Below, one piece after another: positions 1 to 8,034 of a stretch of 64,000 nt of DNA (the stretch's first letter is position 1; the number at the start of each line of letters is the position of its first letter). The position numbers were made by a program, and so were the translations under genes. This DNA is from Rhizobium leguminosarum (GTDB lineage Bacteria > Pseudomonadota > Alphaproteobacteria > Rhizobiales > Rhizobiaceae), in NCBI RefSeq assembly GCF_004123835.1, contig NZ_MZMU01000012.1:62001-126000 (forward strand). Reading direction: 5' to 3'. The notes beneath the pieces were generated by a model. It did not search any database. It worked only from the letters and a program-made list of their open reading frames with translations, and was not told the origin of the DNA.

Positions 1-388
1 ATTCGAATTGTGAAAAATTAGCCACGGCAATTCGCGCTTCGGTTGAGTTTCGACTTGCGAAAATAGCGTTGCGGTATCTTTGAGTTCTTTCATGGCAGCG
101 CAGCAATGGTCTTGCGCAGCCGGGCAAGGAGAGAATCACTTGGGAGAGTTTCGGGGGAAAACTCTAGTCTCTCCCGGCATGGGCGCAAAGGCGGTGGACC
201 GGTCTACCTGCAGCGCTTTGCGCTGGAGCAGTTGAACTGCGTGGACGCGGCCGCAGCGGGTCGCCATGTCGGCCTGATTGCGGTGAGAGAACAGAGATAA
301 GAAGACGGCAGCAGGCGGCGAAATCCGACTTGCTGGCAGTGAATTCAATTGCTAATCGTATGCTCAGTACAACTGAGGCAATTTAATC
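1..388. other. Left-edge stretch without a convincing gene
   Basis: Only two short overlapping open frames on opposite strands occur here (64 and 70 codons). Neither has a good ribosome binding site or a recognisable protein. The first 80 bases are AT-richer than the rest and could be promoter sequence. I see no tRNA or repeat. Confidence 0.4.
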
Positions 389-2098
389 GTGCGCTTTGCA
401 GCTTCCTTTTTGGTGAAGTCTCTATTTTCCCGATTATTACTTGTTTTTCTCCTTTTGACCTTGCCGATCGGAGTGGCAACCTCGCAGGCTGCCGGGGAGA
501 AGAAGGCGGTGCAGCCGCCGATGAGCTTCATCCTCGTGCGTAGTCATCTCTGCCAGGAAAACTGTCCGGAATGGGTATCGGCGGAGGGGCGCATAACGTC
601 CGATACGCCCGCGCGGCTGAGAAAAATACTCAAGAAGATCGGCGGCCGTAAATTGCCTGTCGTTTTCCGTTCCGAGGGTGGCGACGTCGATGCCGCTTAT
701 GCGATGGGCCGGATGATCCGCAAGGCCGGGCTGGAAACGGCTGTCGGCGGCACGCGGCTCAACGATTGCCCGGCTGGGGATACGCGCTGCCAAGCCGCTA
801 TTGCCAAGGACGGTAGCGCGGTCGGTTACACCTATTCGTCCGGTGCATACTGCTTTTCTGCTTGTCCGCTGGCGTTTGCCGGCGGTACGTCGCGTGTCGC
901 ATCGCAATGGGCCTTTATCGGCGTCCACCAAATCACGACCGTCTACAGCAAGGTGCGTGTTTCCTATCGCATCGAATACAAGATCGTGAACGGCAAGAAA
1001 AAGGAGACCTCCCGCAAGGAGGTCGGACGCAAGGTGGCGGGGCGGAGCAGTTCCACCAAACTTGGAAAGAAGGCCACCGCTGCCTTGACGGCCTATTTGA
1101 AAGAAATGGGTGTCAGTGAGGATCTGATTGGTCTGATGATGAGCGCCACGCCTGATAGCATCAACATCGTAGCGCCGGCAGACGCACTTCGAATGGGGCT
1201 TTCGACGGACATGCTGGCTTACAATGAGTGGCCCGGGATGCCGCTCTGCGCGCCGGATGCAGCGGCCGATGCTGTCTGTCACAGCCATCCGGCAGCCGAA
1301 GCGCCTGTGGCTGAGGCGCCTGTATCTAAGGCGCCTGTATCTAAGACGCCGGTATCTGATGCGCCCGTGCAGGATGCGGCTGCAGTCACAAGCGGGAGTC
1401 TGCCGAAAACCCGGCCGATGGACTTCCTCCTGATGTCCAATGGCAACTGCCAGGAAGAATGCACGCAGTGGATTTCTGCGGATGGAGAGATCACGCCGGA
1501 TACGCCGGCTCGGCTGAAGGTAATGTTGACGGCGCTCGGCGACAGAAAGCTGCCGATCGTCCTTCAGTCTAATGGCGGGGACATGGACGCGGCTTTCGCG
1601 ATGGGGCGTATGATCCGTGCTGCAGGTCTGGAGACCTCGATTGGCAGAACGCAGTTGCCCAATTGTCCAAAGCTGGATCCGCGTTGCAAAGCCAGCATTG
1701 CCAAAAGCGGACGGACCGAGGGCGAAGTCTTTGCCGGGCGGGCGTACTGCCTTTCGACCTGTACTCTTGTCCTGATGAGCGGAACGCCGCGGCTTGTCGG
1801 ATATTCTGCGATCGGCGTCGTTAGGCCCACAACGACTGAATATACGACATTTTTCGCTTATTTCGACGAGATGGGCGTCAATGCCGAGACATACGAGACG
1901 ATGATGCCCGCCACATCAACCGAGCGAGGAAGTATCATACTTCCTACTGAGGCGCTCAAGCTTGGCATCATCAATGGTATCATCCCTTATGATGAAGAGC
2001 CCGGCTTGCATGTCTGTGGGCCGGAGGCGAAGGAAAGCCTTCGATGCCCGAGAAAAGCTGAGGCAGAGATCGTTCCTGTTGCTGTTTCGGTCAATTGA
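389..2098 (+). CDS. Secreted protein with two tandem ClpP/crotonase-fold-like copies (COG3904-like)
   Basis: A 569-residue exported protein starting at GTG 389. Residues 1-35 form a signal peptide (basic start, hydrophobic run, cleavage near SQA). Two homologous copies follow, about residues 44-290 and 340-555. Both contain a QE.C..W(V/I)SA(D/E)G..T opening, a GGD(V/M)DAA(Y/F)AMGRMIR segment and a YC.S.C turn. The first copy has YCFSAC (Ser157) and IGVHQ (His180), a pattern recalling the nucleophile and histidine of ClpP-like predicted periplasmic proteins. The second keeps YCLSTC (Ser456) but has IGVVRP where the histidine should be. Paired cysteines suggest disulfides outside the cytoplasm. 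An Ala-Pro-Val linker joins the copies. The family assignment comes from remembered patterns, and no substrate is known. A candidate terminator follows at 2120. Confidence 0.6.
   Translation: MRFAASFLVKSLFSRLLLVFLLLTLPIGVATSQAAGEKKAVQPPMSFILVRSHLCQENCPEWVSAEGRITSDTPARLRKILKKIGGRKLPVVFRSEGGDVDAAYAMGRMIRKAGLETAVGGTRLNDCPAGDTRCQAAIAKDGSAVGYTYSSGAYCFSACPLAFAGGTSRVASQWAFIGVHQITTVYSKVRVSYRIEYKIVNGKKKETSRKEVGRKVAGRSSSTKLGKKATAALTAYLKEMGVSEDLIGLMMSATPDSINIVAPADALRMGLSTDMLAYNEWPGMPLCAPDAAADAVCHSHPAAEAPVAEAPVSKAPVSKTPVSDAPVQDAAAVTSGSLPKTRPMDFLLMSNGNCQEECTQWISADGEITPDTPARLKVMLTALGDRKLPIVLQSNGGDMDAAFAMGRMIRAAGLETSIGRTQLPNCPKLDPRCKASIAKSGRTEGEVFAGRAYCLSTCTLVLMSGTPRLVGYSAIGVVRPTTTEYTTFFAYFDEMGVNAETYETMMPATSTERGSIILPTEALKLGIINGIIPYDEEPGLHVCGPEAKESLRCPRKAEAEIVPVAVSVN
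1301..1375 (+). repeat. Five in-frame 15-bp tandem repeats encoding an APV-rich linker
   Basis: Five adjacent 15-bp units start at 1301, 1316, 1331, 1346 and 1361. Units two and three are identical. They encode the pentads APVAE, APVSK, APVSK, TPVSD, APVQD between the two halves of the secreted protein. The period is a multiple of three, so copy-number change would keep the reading frame. Confidence 0.85.
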
Positions 2099-2119
2099 TT
2101 TCAGGACGTGAAAGAGGAT

Positions 2120-2150
2120 AGCTCGGCGTTTTGCGTCGAGCTGCCGTTTG
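2120..2150 (+). terminator. Candidate terminator after the secreted protein gene
   Basis: Nine-base arms at 2120-2128 and 2134-2142 enclose a TTTTG loop and allow one G-U pair. A loose T-rich stretch follows. It lies 22 bases past the stop codon, which fits transcription end, but the T-run is weak. Confidence 0.5.
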
Positions 2151-2289
2151 TTTAAGCTCCGAAGGCGCCTCGTGTTGCCCGTTTAGCGGCCGCAAGGCGT
2201 GGCGCTATTCACACCCCGCCGATATTTCGCTATCTCGATGAAGAGAAGCAACGACTCCGCTGCCGCGGAGGTCGGATGGGGGAACATCC

Positions 2290-3969
2290 ATGCCATCAAT
2301 CAAATCCGATATCGAAATCGCGCGCGCCGCGGCCAAAAAGCCGATCTTCGAAATCGGGGCGAAACTGGGCATTCCGGTCGAGCAGCTCGTTCCCTATGGT
2401 CACGACAAGGCGAAGGTCAGCGCCGAGTTCATCGCCGCGCAGGCGGGCAAGAAGGACGGCAAGCTGATCCTCGTCACCGCGATCAATCCGACACCGGCGG
2501 GCGAGGGCAAGACGACCACCACCGTCGGGCTCGGCGACGGGCTGAACCGGATCGGCAAGAAAGCTGTTGTCTGCATACGCGAGGCCTCGCTCGGTCCCTG
2601 CTTCGGCGTCAAGGGCGGCGCGGCCGGCGGCGGTTATGCGCAGGTCGTGCCGATGGAAGACATCAACCTGCATTTCACCGGCGATTTCCATGCGATCACA
2701 TCGGCGCACAATCTGCTGGCGGCGATGGTCGACAACCACATCTACTGGGGCAACGAAGAGAATATCGACATCCGCCGCATCACCTGGCGGCGGGTCATGG
2801 ACATGAACGATCGGGCGCTCCGCAGTATGGTCTCCTCGCTCGGCGGCGTCGCCAACGGGTTCCCGCGCCAGGGCGGGTTCGACATCACCGTCGCCTCCGA
2901 GGTGATGGCGATCCTCTGCCTTGCCACCGATCTCAAGGATCTGGAGCGGCGGCTCGGCGACATCATCATCGGCTATCGTTTCGACAGGACGCCGGTGCAG
3001 GCGCGCGACCTGAAAGCCGACGGCGCCATGGCGGTGCTGTTGAAAGATGCGATGCAGCCGAACCTGGTGCAGACGCTGGAGAACAATCCGGCCTTCGTGC
3101 ATGGCGGGCCTTTCGCCAACATCGCCCATGGCTGCAATTCGGTAACGGCGACGAAGACGGCGCTGAAGCTCGGCGACTATGTGGTGACGGAAGCAGGCTT
3201 CGGCGCCGATCTCGGAGCGGAGAAATTCTTCGACATCAAATGCCGCAAGGCGGGGCTGAAGCCGGATGCGGCCGTCATCGTCGCGACGGTCAGGGCGCTG
3301 AAGATGAATGGCGGGGTGAAGAAGGAAGATCTCGGCACGGAGGATGTCGTCGCACTGAAGAAGGGCTGCGCCAATCTTGGCCGGCACGTCGCCAATGTGC
3401 GCCGTTTCGGCGTGCCCGTCGTCGTGGCGATCAACCATTTCGTCTCGGATACCGAGGCAGAGATCGCGGCGGTCAAGGAATTCGTCTCGAGGCTCGGCGC
3501 CGAGGCGATCCTCTGCCATCATTGGGCGAAAGGTTCGGCCGGCATCGAGGAACTGGCGCACAAGGTGGTTGAACTGGCCGAATCCGGGCAGGCGAAATTC
3601 CAGCCGCTTTACGGCGACGATCTTTCGCTGTTCGAGAAGATCGAGATCGTCGCCTCGAAGATCTATCACGCCGGCGAGGTGACGGCCGACAAGGCGGTGC
3701 GCGACCAGTTGCAGACATGGGAGGAGCAGGGTTACGGCAAGCTGCCGATCTGCATGGCGAAGACGCAATATTCCTTCTCCACCGATCCGAACCTGCGTGG
3801 CGCGCCGGAAGGCCACATCGTCACCGTGCGAGAGGTGCGGCTTTCGGCGGGAGCGGGCTTCGTCGTCGCCATCACCGGCGAGATCATGACGATGCCGGGT
3901 TTGCCGAAATCACCGTCGGCGGAACGGATTTTCTTGAACGACCAAGGTTATATCGAGGGATTGTTCTGA
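2290..3969 (+). CDS. fhs: Formate--tetrahydrofolate ligase
   Basis: Cytosolic ATP-dependent ligase that makes 10-formyltetrahydrofolate from formate and THF, feeding one-carbon units to purine and initiator tRNA synthesis. The 559 residues match the usual full length. The P-loop [13 protein letters not shown] lies at residues 66-78, followed by the family segments [21 protein letters not shown] and FTGDFHAI. The start ATG 2290 has a GGGGA stretch just upstream. It stands alone: the upstream gene ends in a candidate terminator and a palindromic repeat lies downstream. Longer frames on both strands inside it are out-of-frame shadows. Confidence 0.96.
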   Translation: MPSIKSDIEIARAAAKKPIFEIGAKLGIPVEQLVPYGHDKAKVSAEFIAAQAGKKDGKLILVTAINPTPAGEGKTTTTVGLGDGLNRIGKKAVVCIREASLGPCFGVKGGAAGGGYAQVVPMEDINLHFTGDFHAITSAHNLLAAMVDNHIYWGNEENIDIRRITWRRVMDMNDRALRSMVSSLGGVANGFPRQGGFDITVASEVMAILCLATDLKDLERRLGDIIIGYRFDRTPVQARDLKADGAMAVLLKDAMQPNLVQTLENNPAFVHGGPFANIAHGCNSVTATKTALKLGDYVVTEAGFGADLGAEKFFDIKCRKAGLKPDAAVIVATVRALKMNGGVKKEDLGTEDVVALKKGCANLGRHVANVRRFGVPVVVAINHFVSDTEAEIAAVKEFVSRLGAEAILCHHWAKGSAGIEELAHKVVELAESGQAKFQPLYGDDLSLFEKIEIVASKIYHAGEVTADKAVRDQLQTWEEQGYGKLPICMAKTQYSFSTDPNLRGAPEGHIVTVREVRLSAGAGFVVAITGEIMTMPGLPKSPSAERIFLNDQGYIEGLF

Positions 3970-4006
3970 TTGGGCGTGGTGAAGGGACAGGACGCGGCCT
4001 CTCGAT

Positions 4007-4239
4007 TCCCTCTTCTCCCCTCGGGGAGAAGGTGCCCGTAGGGCGGATGAGGGGGCCGCGAAACCGGTCTCTTAACATATGCTGGTTTCCACCGCGCTGG
4101 CATCGTCTCGGCCATGTTCAGGGCGCTGGAAATAGCGTTGCCGGCGGCGTGGTGTTTATAGACTAATACTGAAGCGGCGTTGCGTGTGGCCCCCTCATCC
4201 GCCTGCCGGCACCTTCTCCCCGAGGGGGAGAAGAGGGGA
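4007..4239. repeat. Composite palindromic intergenic element (RIME-like)
   Basis: Two arms of about 52 bases, 4007-4057 and 4188-4239, are inverted copies of each other with only a few mismatches. Each carries its own small hairpin (CTCCCC/GGGGAG). The roughly 130-base core contains a second imperfect inverted pair, near 4085-4098 and 4118-4132. No ORF lies inside. The form resembles rhizobial intergenic mosaic elements; that name is recalled, not verified. It fills the gap between fhs and the convergent extensin-like gene. Confidence 0.75.
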
Positions 4240-4302
4240 TGCCGCGCCGTCTTCGTTCCTGGCCAGCTCTCGCTTGACGGCAAGCTTCTACCGCTGAAAT
4301 CA

Positions 4303-5238
4303 TCAGTGGCAATAACGATAGCCACCCTTCCTCTCGATGACGTCGAGATGGAAATGCGTTTCGTGGGCAGCGTCGCTTTCGGGGTCTAGGACGGTGGTAA
4401 AATAGAGGCAGCCGGCGGCGCTGACGGTGCGCTGGAAGGCGCCGGTGAGGGTCGAATCCTCGCGACGGGAGCGGACGGCGACATCCTCACCCTTTTCGAA
4501 ATGGAAGCTCGCGATATCGATGGCGTTGCCGCGGGCATGTTCGGAGATCTTGCCGGTTCCGGCGCCATTGCGCAGGCGGCACATATAGGACGTTGCCTGG
4601 TTGACGGTGGTGATGCGGCCCTGCTCCGGCAGGGCGGCGGAGGCCGCCGGGATGACGCTGTCCTTCATCCAGCGGGCAAGGGCAAGGGCTGCCGGGCAGC
4701 GGATCGTCGCCTCCGGCTTCAGCTTGATGCCGGGCAGGGCTTCGGAGACGATGATCGGCTTGTCGATGCCGCAGCCGTTACCGTCGTCGATGCGCGGCGT
4801 GTCCTTGAAGACGACGCCCAGGGACTGAAGGGCGGCCGTGCATTCGGCATGCTCGGCATCGCTTTCAGGTTCTATCGTCAGTTGTTGCTCTTCAAGTGTC
4901 TGCTCTTCGGTCGGCGGCTGCGAGCTTTCGGGGCTGCCCGGCGGCCGGGGCGGACCTTGCATCGGCTCTGTCGGTCCGGGCTTTGACGGTGCGGCCTGCG
5001 GCGTTGGCGGCGGGCTCGATGCCGGTGTCTCCGGATCCTTTAGATCGGGTTTCGGCTGAGGGGCCGGGACCTCTTCGGGCGCGGGCGGCTCCGCCTTTTC
5101 CGAGGACGGGGAGGTGGGGTTGGTCGCCTGTCCGGCATCTGGCCGAGGTTCGGGCATTGGGCCTTGCGGGGGCAGGCGGGCGCCGGCAAGAAAGGCGGTT
5201 GCGGCGAGAAGGATCGCCAATGTCGAAAGTTTTCTCAA
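4303..5238 (-). CDS. Extensin-like C-terminal domain protein, exported
   Basis: About 311 residues. I chose TTG 5238 because it is preceded by GAGGA at about 10 bases and opens directly into a signal peptide (LRKLSTLAILLAATAFLAG). A start at TTG 5298 would add 20 unlikely residues. A Pro/Glu/Ser-rich linker covers residues 25-130. The C-terminal 190 residues match the extensin-like family, with CTAALQSLGV, ARWM and a CRLRNG..TGKISEHARGNAIDI segment resembling the D-Ala-D-Ala-peptidase-like zinc fold, ending H.HLDV. It probably acts in the periplasm on peptidoglycan, but the substrate is not known. Convergent with fhs. Confidence 0.75.
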   Translation of the reverse strand: MRKLSTLAILLAATAFLAGARLPPQGPMPEPRPDAGQATNPTSPSSEKAEPPAPEEVPAPQPKPDLKDPETPASSPPPTPQAAPSKPGPTEPMQGPPRPPGSPESSQPPTEEQTLEEQQLTIEPESDAEHAECTAALQSLGVVFKDTPRIDDGNGCGIDKPIIVSEALPGIKLKPEATIRCPAALALARWMKDSVIPAASAALPEQGRITTVNQATSYMCRLRNGAGTGKISEHARGNAIDIASFHFEKGEDVAVRSRREDSTLTGAFQRTVSAAGCLYFTTVLDPESDAAHETHFHLDVIERKGGYRYCH

Positions 5239-5329
5239 CGCGTCCGATTCCTCATATCCGTGGTTAAAGACAACGCATGAGGGCGTTTTTCGTTGCAATT
5301 GTGCAACGTCCTTGAAGATCGCTAAAACT

Positions 5330-5344
5330 TGATAGGTGTATTCA
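5330..5344. promoter_or_regulatory. Candidate RirA iron-responsive (IRO) box
   Basis: The sequence is TGA, nine bases, TCA, and the ends extend to TTGA/TCAA. This matches the recalled IRO-box form used by RirA, the rhizobial iron regulator. It lies 165 bases before the TonB receptor start and about 20 bases upstream of a TTGACA box. The core is short, so chance occurrence is possible. Confidence 0.45.
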
Positions 5345-5364
5345 ACATAAACCGGCGACTTATG

Positions 5365-5393
5365 TTGACAATACCGCTCATGTTTTTTATGCG
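5365..5393 (+). promoter_or_regulatory. Candidate promoter of the TonB receptor gene
   Basis: A perfect -35 box TTGACA (5365-5370) is followed after 17 bases by TATGCG (5388-5393), a weak -10. Position and strand fit the receptor gene starting at 5509, leaving an untranslated leader of about 110 bases. Confidence 0.45.
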
Positions 5394-5508
5394 GCGAAAA
5401 GAAGGCGGAGTTCTACTTCGTCTTCATCCGCAAAAGCCCAGCCAGCCCCTCGAGCGTGCAACACGCCACGACCAGCCAGCCCGGTAATCATCATTAAGAG
5501 GGTAGGTT

Positions 5509-7767
5509 ATGATCGTCCGGCATTGGCGTTCGGTTCTATTGGTCTGCACCGCAGCCACAGTTGTTCTTCCTGTTTCGCAGTCTTTCGCGCAAAGCGCTCC
5601 GGCAACCGCGCCGCAAGCCACGGCGGAGGACAGCACTGTCCTGCAGAAGATCGTCGTCAAGGGCAAACGCGTGGCGCCGGGCAGCGTCGCCGATACGCCG
5701 CTTGCCACCGAGATCACTGCCAAGCAGCTCGAAGAAAAGCAGGTCACCAATTTTGACGATATCGGCCGCAGCGTCGATGCAGGCGTAAATTATTCGCGTG
5801 GTGACGCAGGCTTCAACCTACGCGGCCTTTCCGGCGCTCGCATCCTGACCACCATCGACGGCATTCCGATACCTTATATTTCGAACAGCTCGCGCCAGGG
5901 TGCCTTTGCGCCAGCCAACGCCAACGGCGGCGGCGACACCTTCGATTTCGATTCACTGTCCTCGCTCGATATCGTGCGCGGTGCGGATTCGAGCAAGGGC
6001 GGTTCCGGCATGCTCGGCGGCGCAATCGTTCTCAATACGCTGGAGCCGGAGGATCTTATTCCCGAAGGCCGCGATTGGGGTGCGATCGTCAAATCGACCT
6101 ATGACAGCGAAGACCGCAGCATTTCCGGCTCGGCCGCCGCTGCCAAGAAGGTCGGCAACACGTCGATCCTCTTTCAGGGCGGCTACCGCAAGGGCCATGA
6201 ACGCGACAATATGGGCGACAACGACAGCTACGGTGCTCTTCGCACCGAGGCGAATCCGGCTGATTTCGATCAGAACAACCTGCTCTTCAAACTACGCCAG
6301 GAGCTGGAAGGCGGCCATCGCATCGGCTTGACAGCGGAACGAATCCGCCGCGATCTTAAGATCGACCTGCGCCAACTCCAGGGAGGCACCAGTCCTCGCA
6401 ACTTCATGATCGACAATTATGACGGTCGCGAACTGCGTGACCGCGATCGCGTATCGCTCGATTATGATTATGAATCGCAGTCCTCCGACGCGTTCTTCAG
6501 CAGTGCGCGTGCCACGCTCTACTGGCTGGATTTGAAGAAGGAAGCCGGCAGCAGGGGCCGTACGACTGCCAATGTGGCCTATGGTCGTAACAACGAGATT
6601 GAAAACGAAACCTGGGGTTTCAGTGGCACGGCAACGAAGGATTTCGAATATTCCGGTCTCAGCCACTCCGTTCGGGTGGGCCTCGACGTCGCCGTTTCGA
6701 GCTGGAGCCAGTATAGCTGGGCCCTTTGCCCGACATCGACGACCTGCCCGTCGCTGAACAACCAGGCGGAAGTGCCCAATGTCGACAGCCAGAATCTTGG
6801 GCTGACCGTCGAAGACAAGATCGAAATCGGCAATACCGGCTTCGCGCTGACACCCGGCTTCCGCTTCGACTGGTTCAACTACAATCCCTCGACCGGCGGG
6901 AGTTTCGCAAGCAATACCGGGCTTACCCGTTTCGGGGACCTGAACGACCGAACGGAAGCCGGCTTGTCGCCGAAGATTCTTGCGACATACGAGCTGACGC
7001 CTGACGTGCAGCTCTATATGCAGTTGGCAGTCGGCTTCCGCGCACCCACTGTGGACGAACTCTACAGCCGCTTCTACAACCCGACGGGCCGCTACGCCCA
7101 GCTCGGCAATCCCGATCTGGAACCCGAAATCGGCCGCGGTGTCGAAATCGGCGCTAATTTTGACACGGGCGATTTTACCGGTCGGATTGCGGCCTTCCAC
7201 ACCCGCTACCAGAATTTTATCGAGACGGTGACGAGCGTCGACGCCACCGGCTTTACGGAATTCAACTACACGAACGTGTCTGCGGCCACGATCTCCGGTA
7301 TTGAAGCCAGCGCCGCCAAGACATTCAATAACGGCATAAATCTGCATGCGTCACTTGCCTATGCATATGGCAGAAATGAAGAAATCACTCAGCGCCTACG
7401 CTCGGTGGCACCGTTCAAAGCGATCGTCGGCGGCGGCTGGAGCAACGAGAATTTCGGCTTCGACCTTTCCTCGACGCTGTCGGCCGGCATGCTCACCGAC
7501 CATCTCGATACGCCCGTCAGCAACACCAACGACACGACCTTCGATGCGCCCGGCTACGCAATCGTCGACCTGACTGGCTGGTGGACGCCGGAACAGGTGC
7601 CGGGCCTGCGCGTGCAGGCAGGCGTCTACAACATCTTTGATCAGGAACATTACAACGCGCTCGCCGTGCGCGAGGTCAATCTGAGCTCGGTGACGGCGTC
7701 CCAGCCGCGGGAGTGGTATTCGGAGCCGGGCCGTACGTTCAAGGTCTCGATCACCAAGACTTTCTGA
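5509..7767 (+). CDS. TonB-dependent heme/hemoglobin-type outer membrane receptor
   Basis: A 752-residue outer-membrane receptor of the hemoglobin/transferrin/lactoferrin-type group. The signal peptide is residues 1-27, the plug about 50-180 and the beta-barrel the rest, ending in phenylalanine as outer membrane proteins do. It carries the heme-receptor signature FRAP (residues 510-513) followed by NPDL (534-537), the motif pair seen in HmuR/ShmR-type receptors, so heme is the likely ligand. The start ATG 5509 follows GAGGGTAGG. A candidate IRO box and promoter upstream suggest induction under iron limitation. No heme ABC transporter genes are next to it here. The symbol is left empty because several names are used. 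Confidence 0.88.
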   Translation: MIVRHWRSVLLVCTAATVVLPVSQSFAQSAPATAPQATAEDSTVLQKIVVKGKRVAPGSVADTPLATEITAKQLEEKQVTNFDDIGRSVDAGVNYSRGDAGFNLRGLSGARILTTIDGIPIPYISNSSRQGAFAPANANGGGDTFDFDSLSSLDIVRGADSSKGGSGMLGGAIVLNTLEPEDLIPEGRDWGAIVKSTYDSEDRSISGSAAAAKKVGNTSILFQGGYRKGHERDNMGDNDSYGALRTEANPADFDQNNLLFKLRQELEGGHRIGLTAERIRRDLKIDLRQLQGGTSPRNFMIDNYDGRELRDRDRVSLDYDYESQSSDAFFSSARATLYWLDLKKEAGSRGRTTANVAYGRNNEIENETWGFSGTATKDFEYSGLSHSVRVGLDVAVSSWSQYSWALCPTSTTCPSLNNQAEVPNVDSQNLGLTVEDKIEIGNTGFALTPGFRFDWFNYNPSTGGSFASNTGLTRFGDLNDRTEAGLSPKILATYELTPDVQLYMQLAVGFRAPTVDELYSRFYNPTGRYAQLGNPDLEPEIGRGVEIGANFDTGDFTGRIAAFHTRYQNFIETVTSVDATGFTEFNYTNVSAATISGIEASAAKTFNNGINLHASLAYAYGRNEEITQRLRSVAPFKAIVGGGWSNENFGFDLSSTLSAGMLTDHLDTPVSNTNDTTFDAPGYAIVDLTGWWTPEQVPGLRVQAGVYNIFDQEHYNALAVREVNLSSVTASQPREWYSEPGRTFKVSITKTF

Positions 7768-7794
7768 TCGCGATCACGCCTTCAAGGCTGGGGA

Positions 7795-7821
7795 GGGGCG
7801 GCTTTCGGGCCGCCCTTTTTC
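7795..7821 (+). terminator. Rho-independent terminator after the TonB receptor
   Basis: GGGCGGC pairs with GCCGCCC around a short TTTCGG-type loop and runs into TTTTT, about 28 bases past the receptor stop codon. It separates the receptor from the trp leader. Confidence 0.85.
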
Positions 7822-7838
7822 ATTCCCGCATTCGCCTC

Positions 7839-7867
7839 TTGCGCAATGGCTGATCTCAGGCTAACAA
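7839..7867 (+). promoter_or_regulatory. trp leader promoter placing the start at the trpL AUG
   Basis: -35 TTGCGC (7839-7844), 17-base spacer, -10 TAACAA (7862-7867). The next eight bases end at the ATG of the leader peptide (7876), so transcription should begin at or next to that ATG. This matches the leaderless trpL transcript described in Sinorhizobium meliloti. Confidence 0.7.
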
Positions 7868-7875
7868 TTTTTTCC

Positions 7876-7920
7876 ATGATCAAGTCCTTGAACATTGCAG
7901 TTTGGTGGTGGGTTCGCTAA
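7876..7920 (+). CDS. trpL: trp operon leader peptide
   Basis: Encodes the 14-residue peptide MIKSLNIAVWWWVR, with three consecutive TGG codons followed by Val-Arg-stop. Length and WWW position match the S. meliloti leader peptide (recalled as a 14-mer with WWW near the end). No Shine-Dalgarno sequence precedes the ATG, as expected of a leaderless message. Stalling at the Trp codons when tryptophan is scarce should prevent terminator formation. In S. meliloti the released leader RNA and the peptide are reported to act in trans on other targets; whether this one does is inference. Confidence 0.92.
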   Translation: MIKSLNIAVWWWVR

Positions 7921-7957
7921 GGCGGCCTCGATCAATCGTGTTCAAAGACGACGAGTG

Positions 7958-7988
7958 AGCCGCCCGAAACTTCGAGGCGGCTTTTTTT
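7958..7988 (+). terminator. trp attenuator terminator
   Basis: AGCCGCC (7958-7964) pairs with GGCGGCT (7976-7982) around an 11-base loop, followed by seven T residues. GGCGGCC at 7921-7927, just past the leader stop codon, can pair with the same GCCGCC arm and is the likely antiterminator strand. This is the standard layout of ribosome-dependent attenuation. Confidence 0.9.
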
Positions 7989-8034
7989 GTTTTATGGCCG
8001 CCTGTCGTCCGGGCCCCGATAACGGAGTGGAACA

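Noticed and set aside
2199..3572. 457-codon frame inside and ahead of fhs
   Set aside because: Out-of-frame Arg-rich shadow; fhs is complete in another frame.
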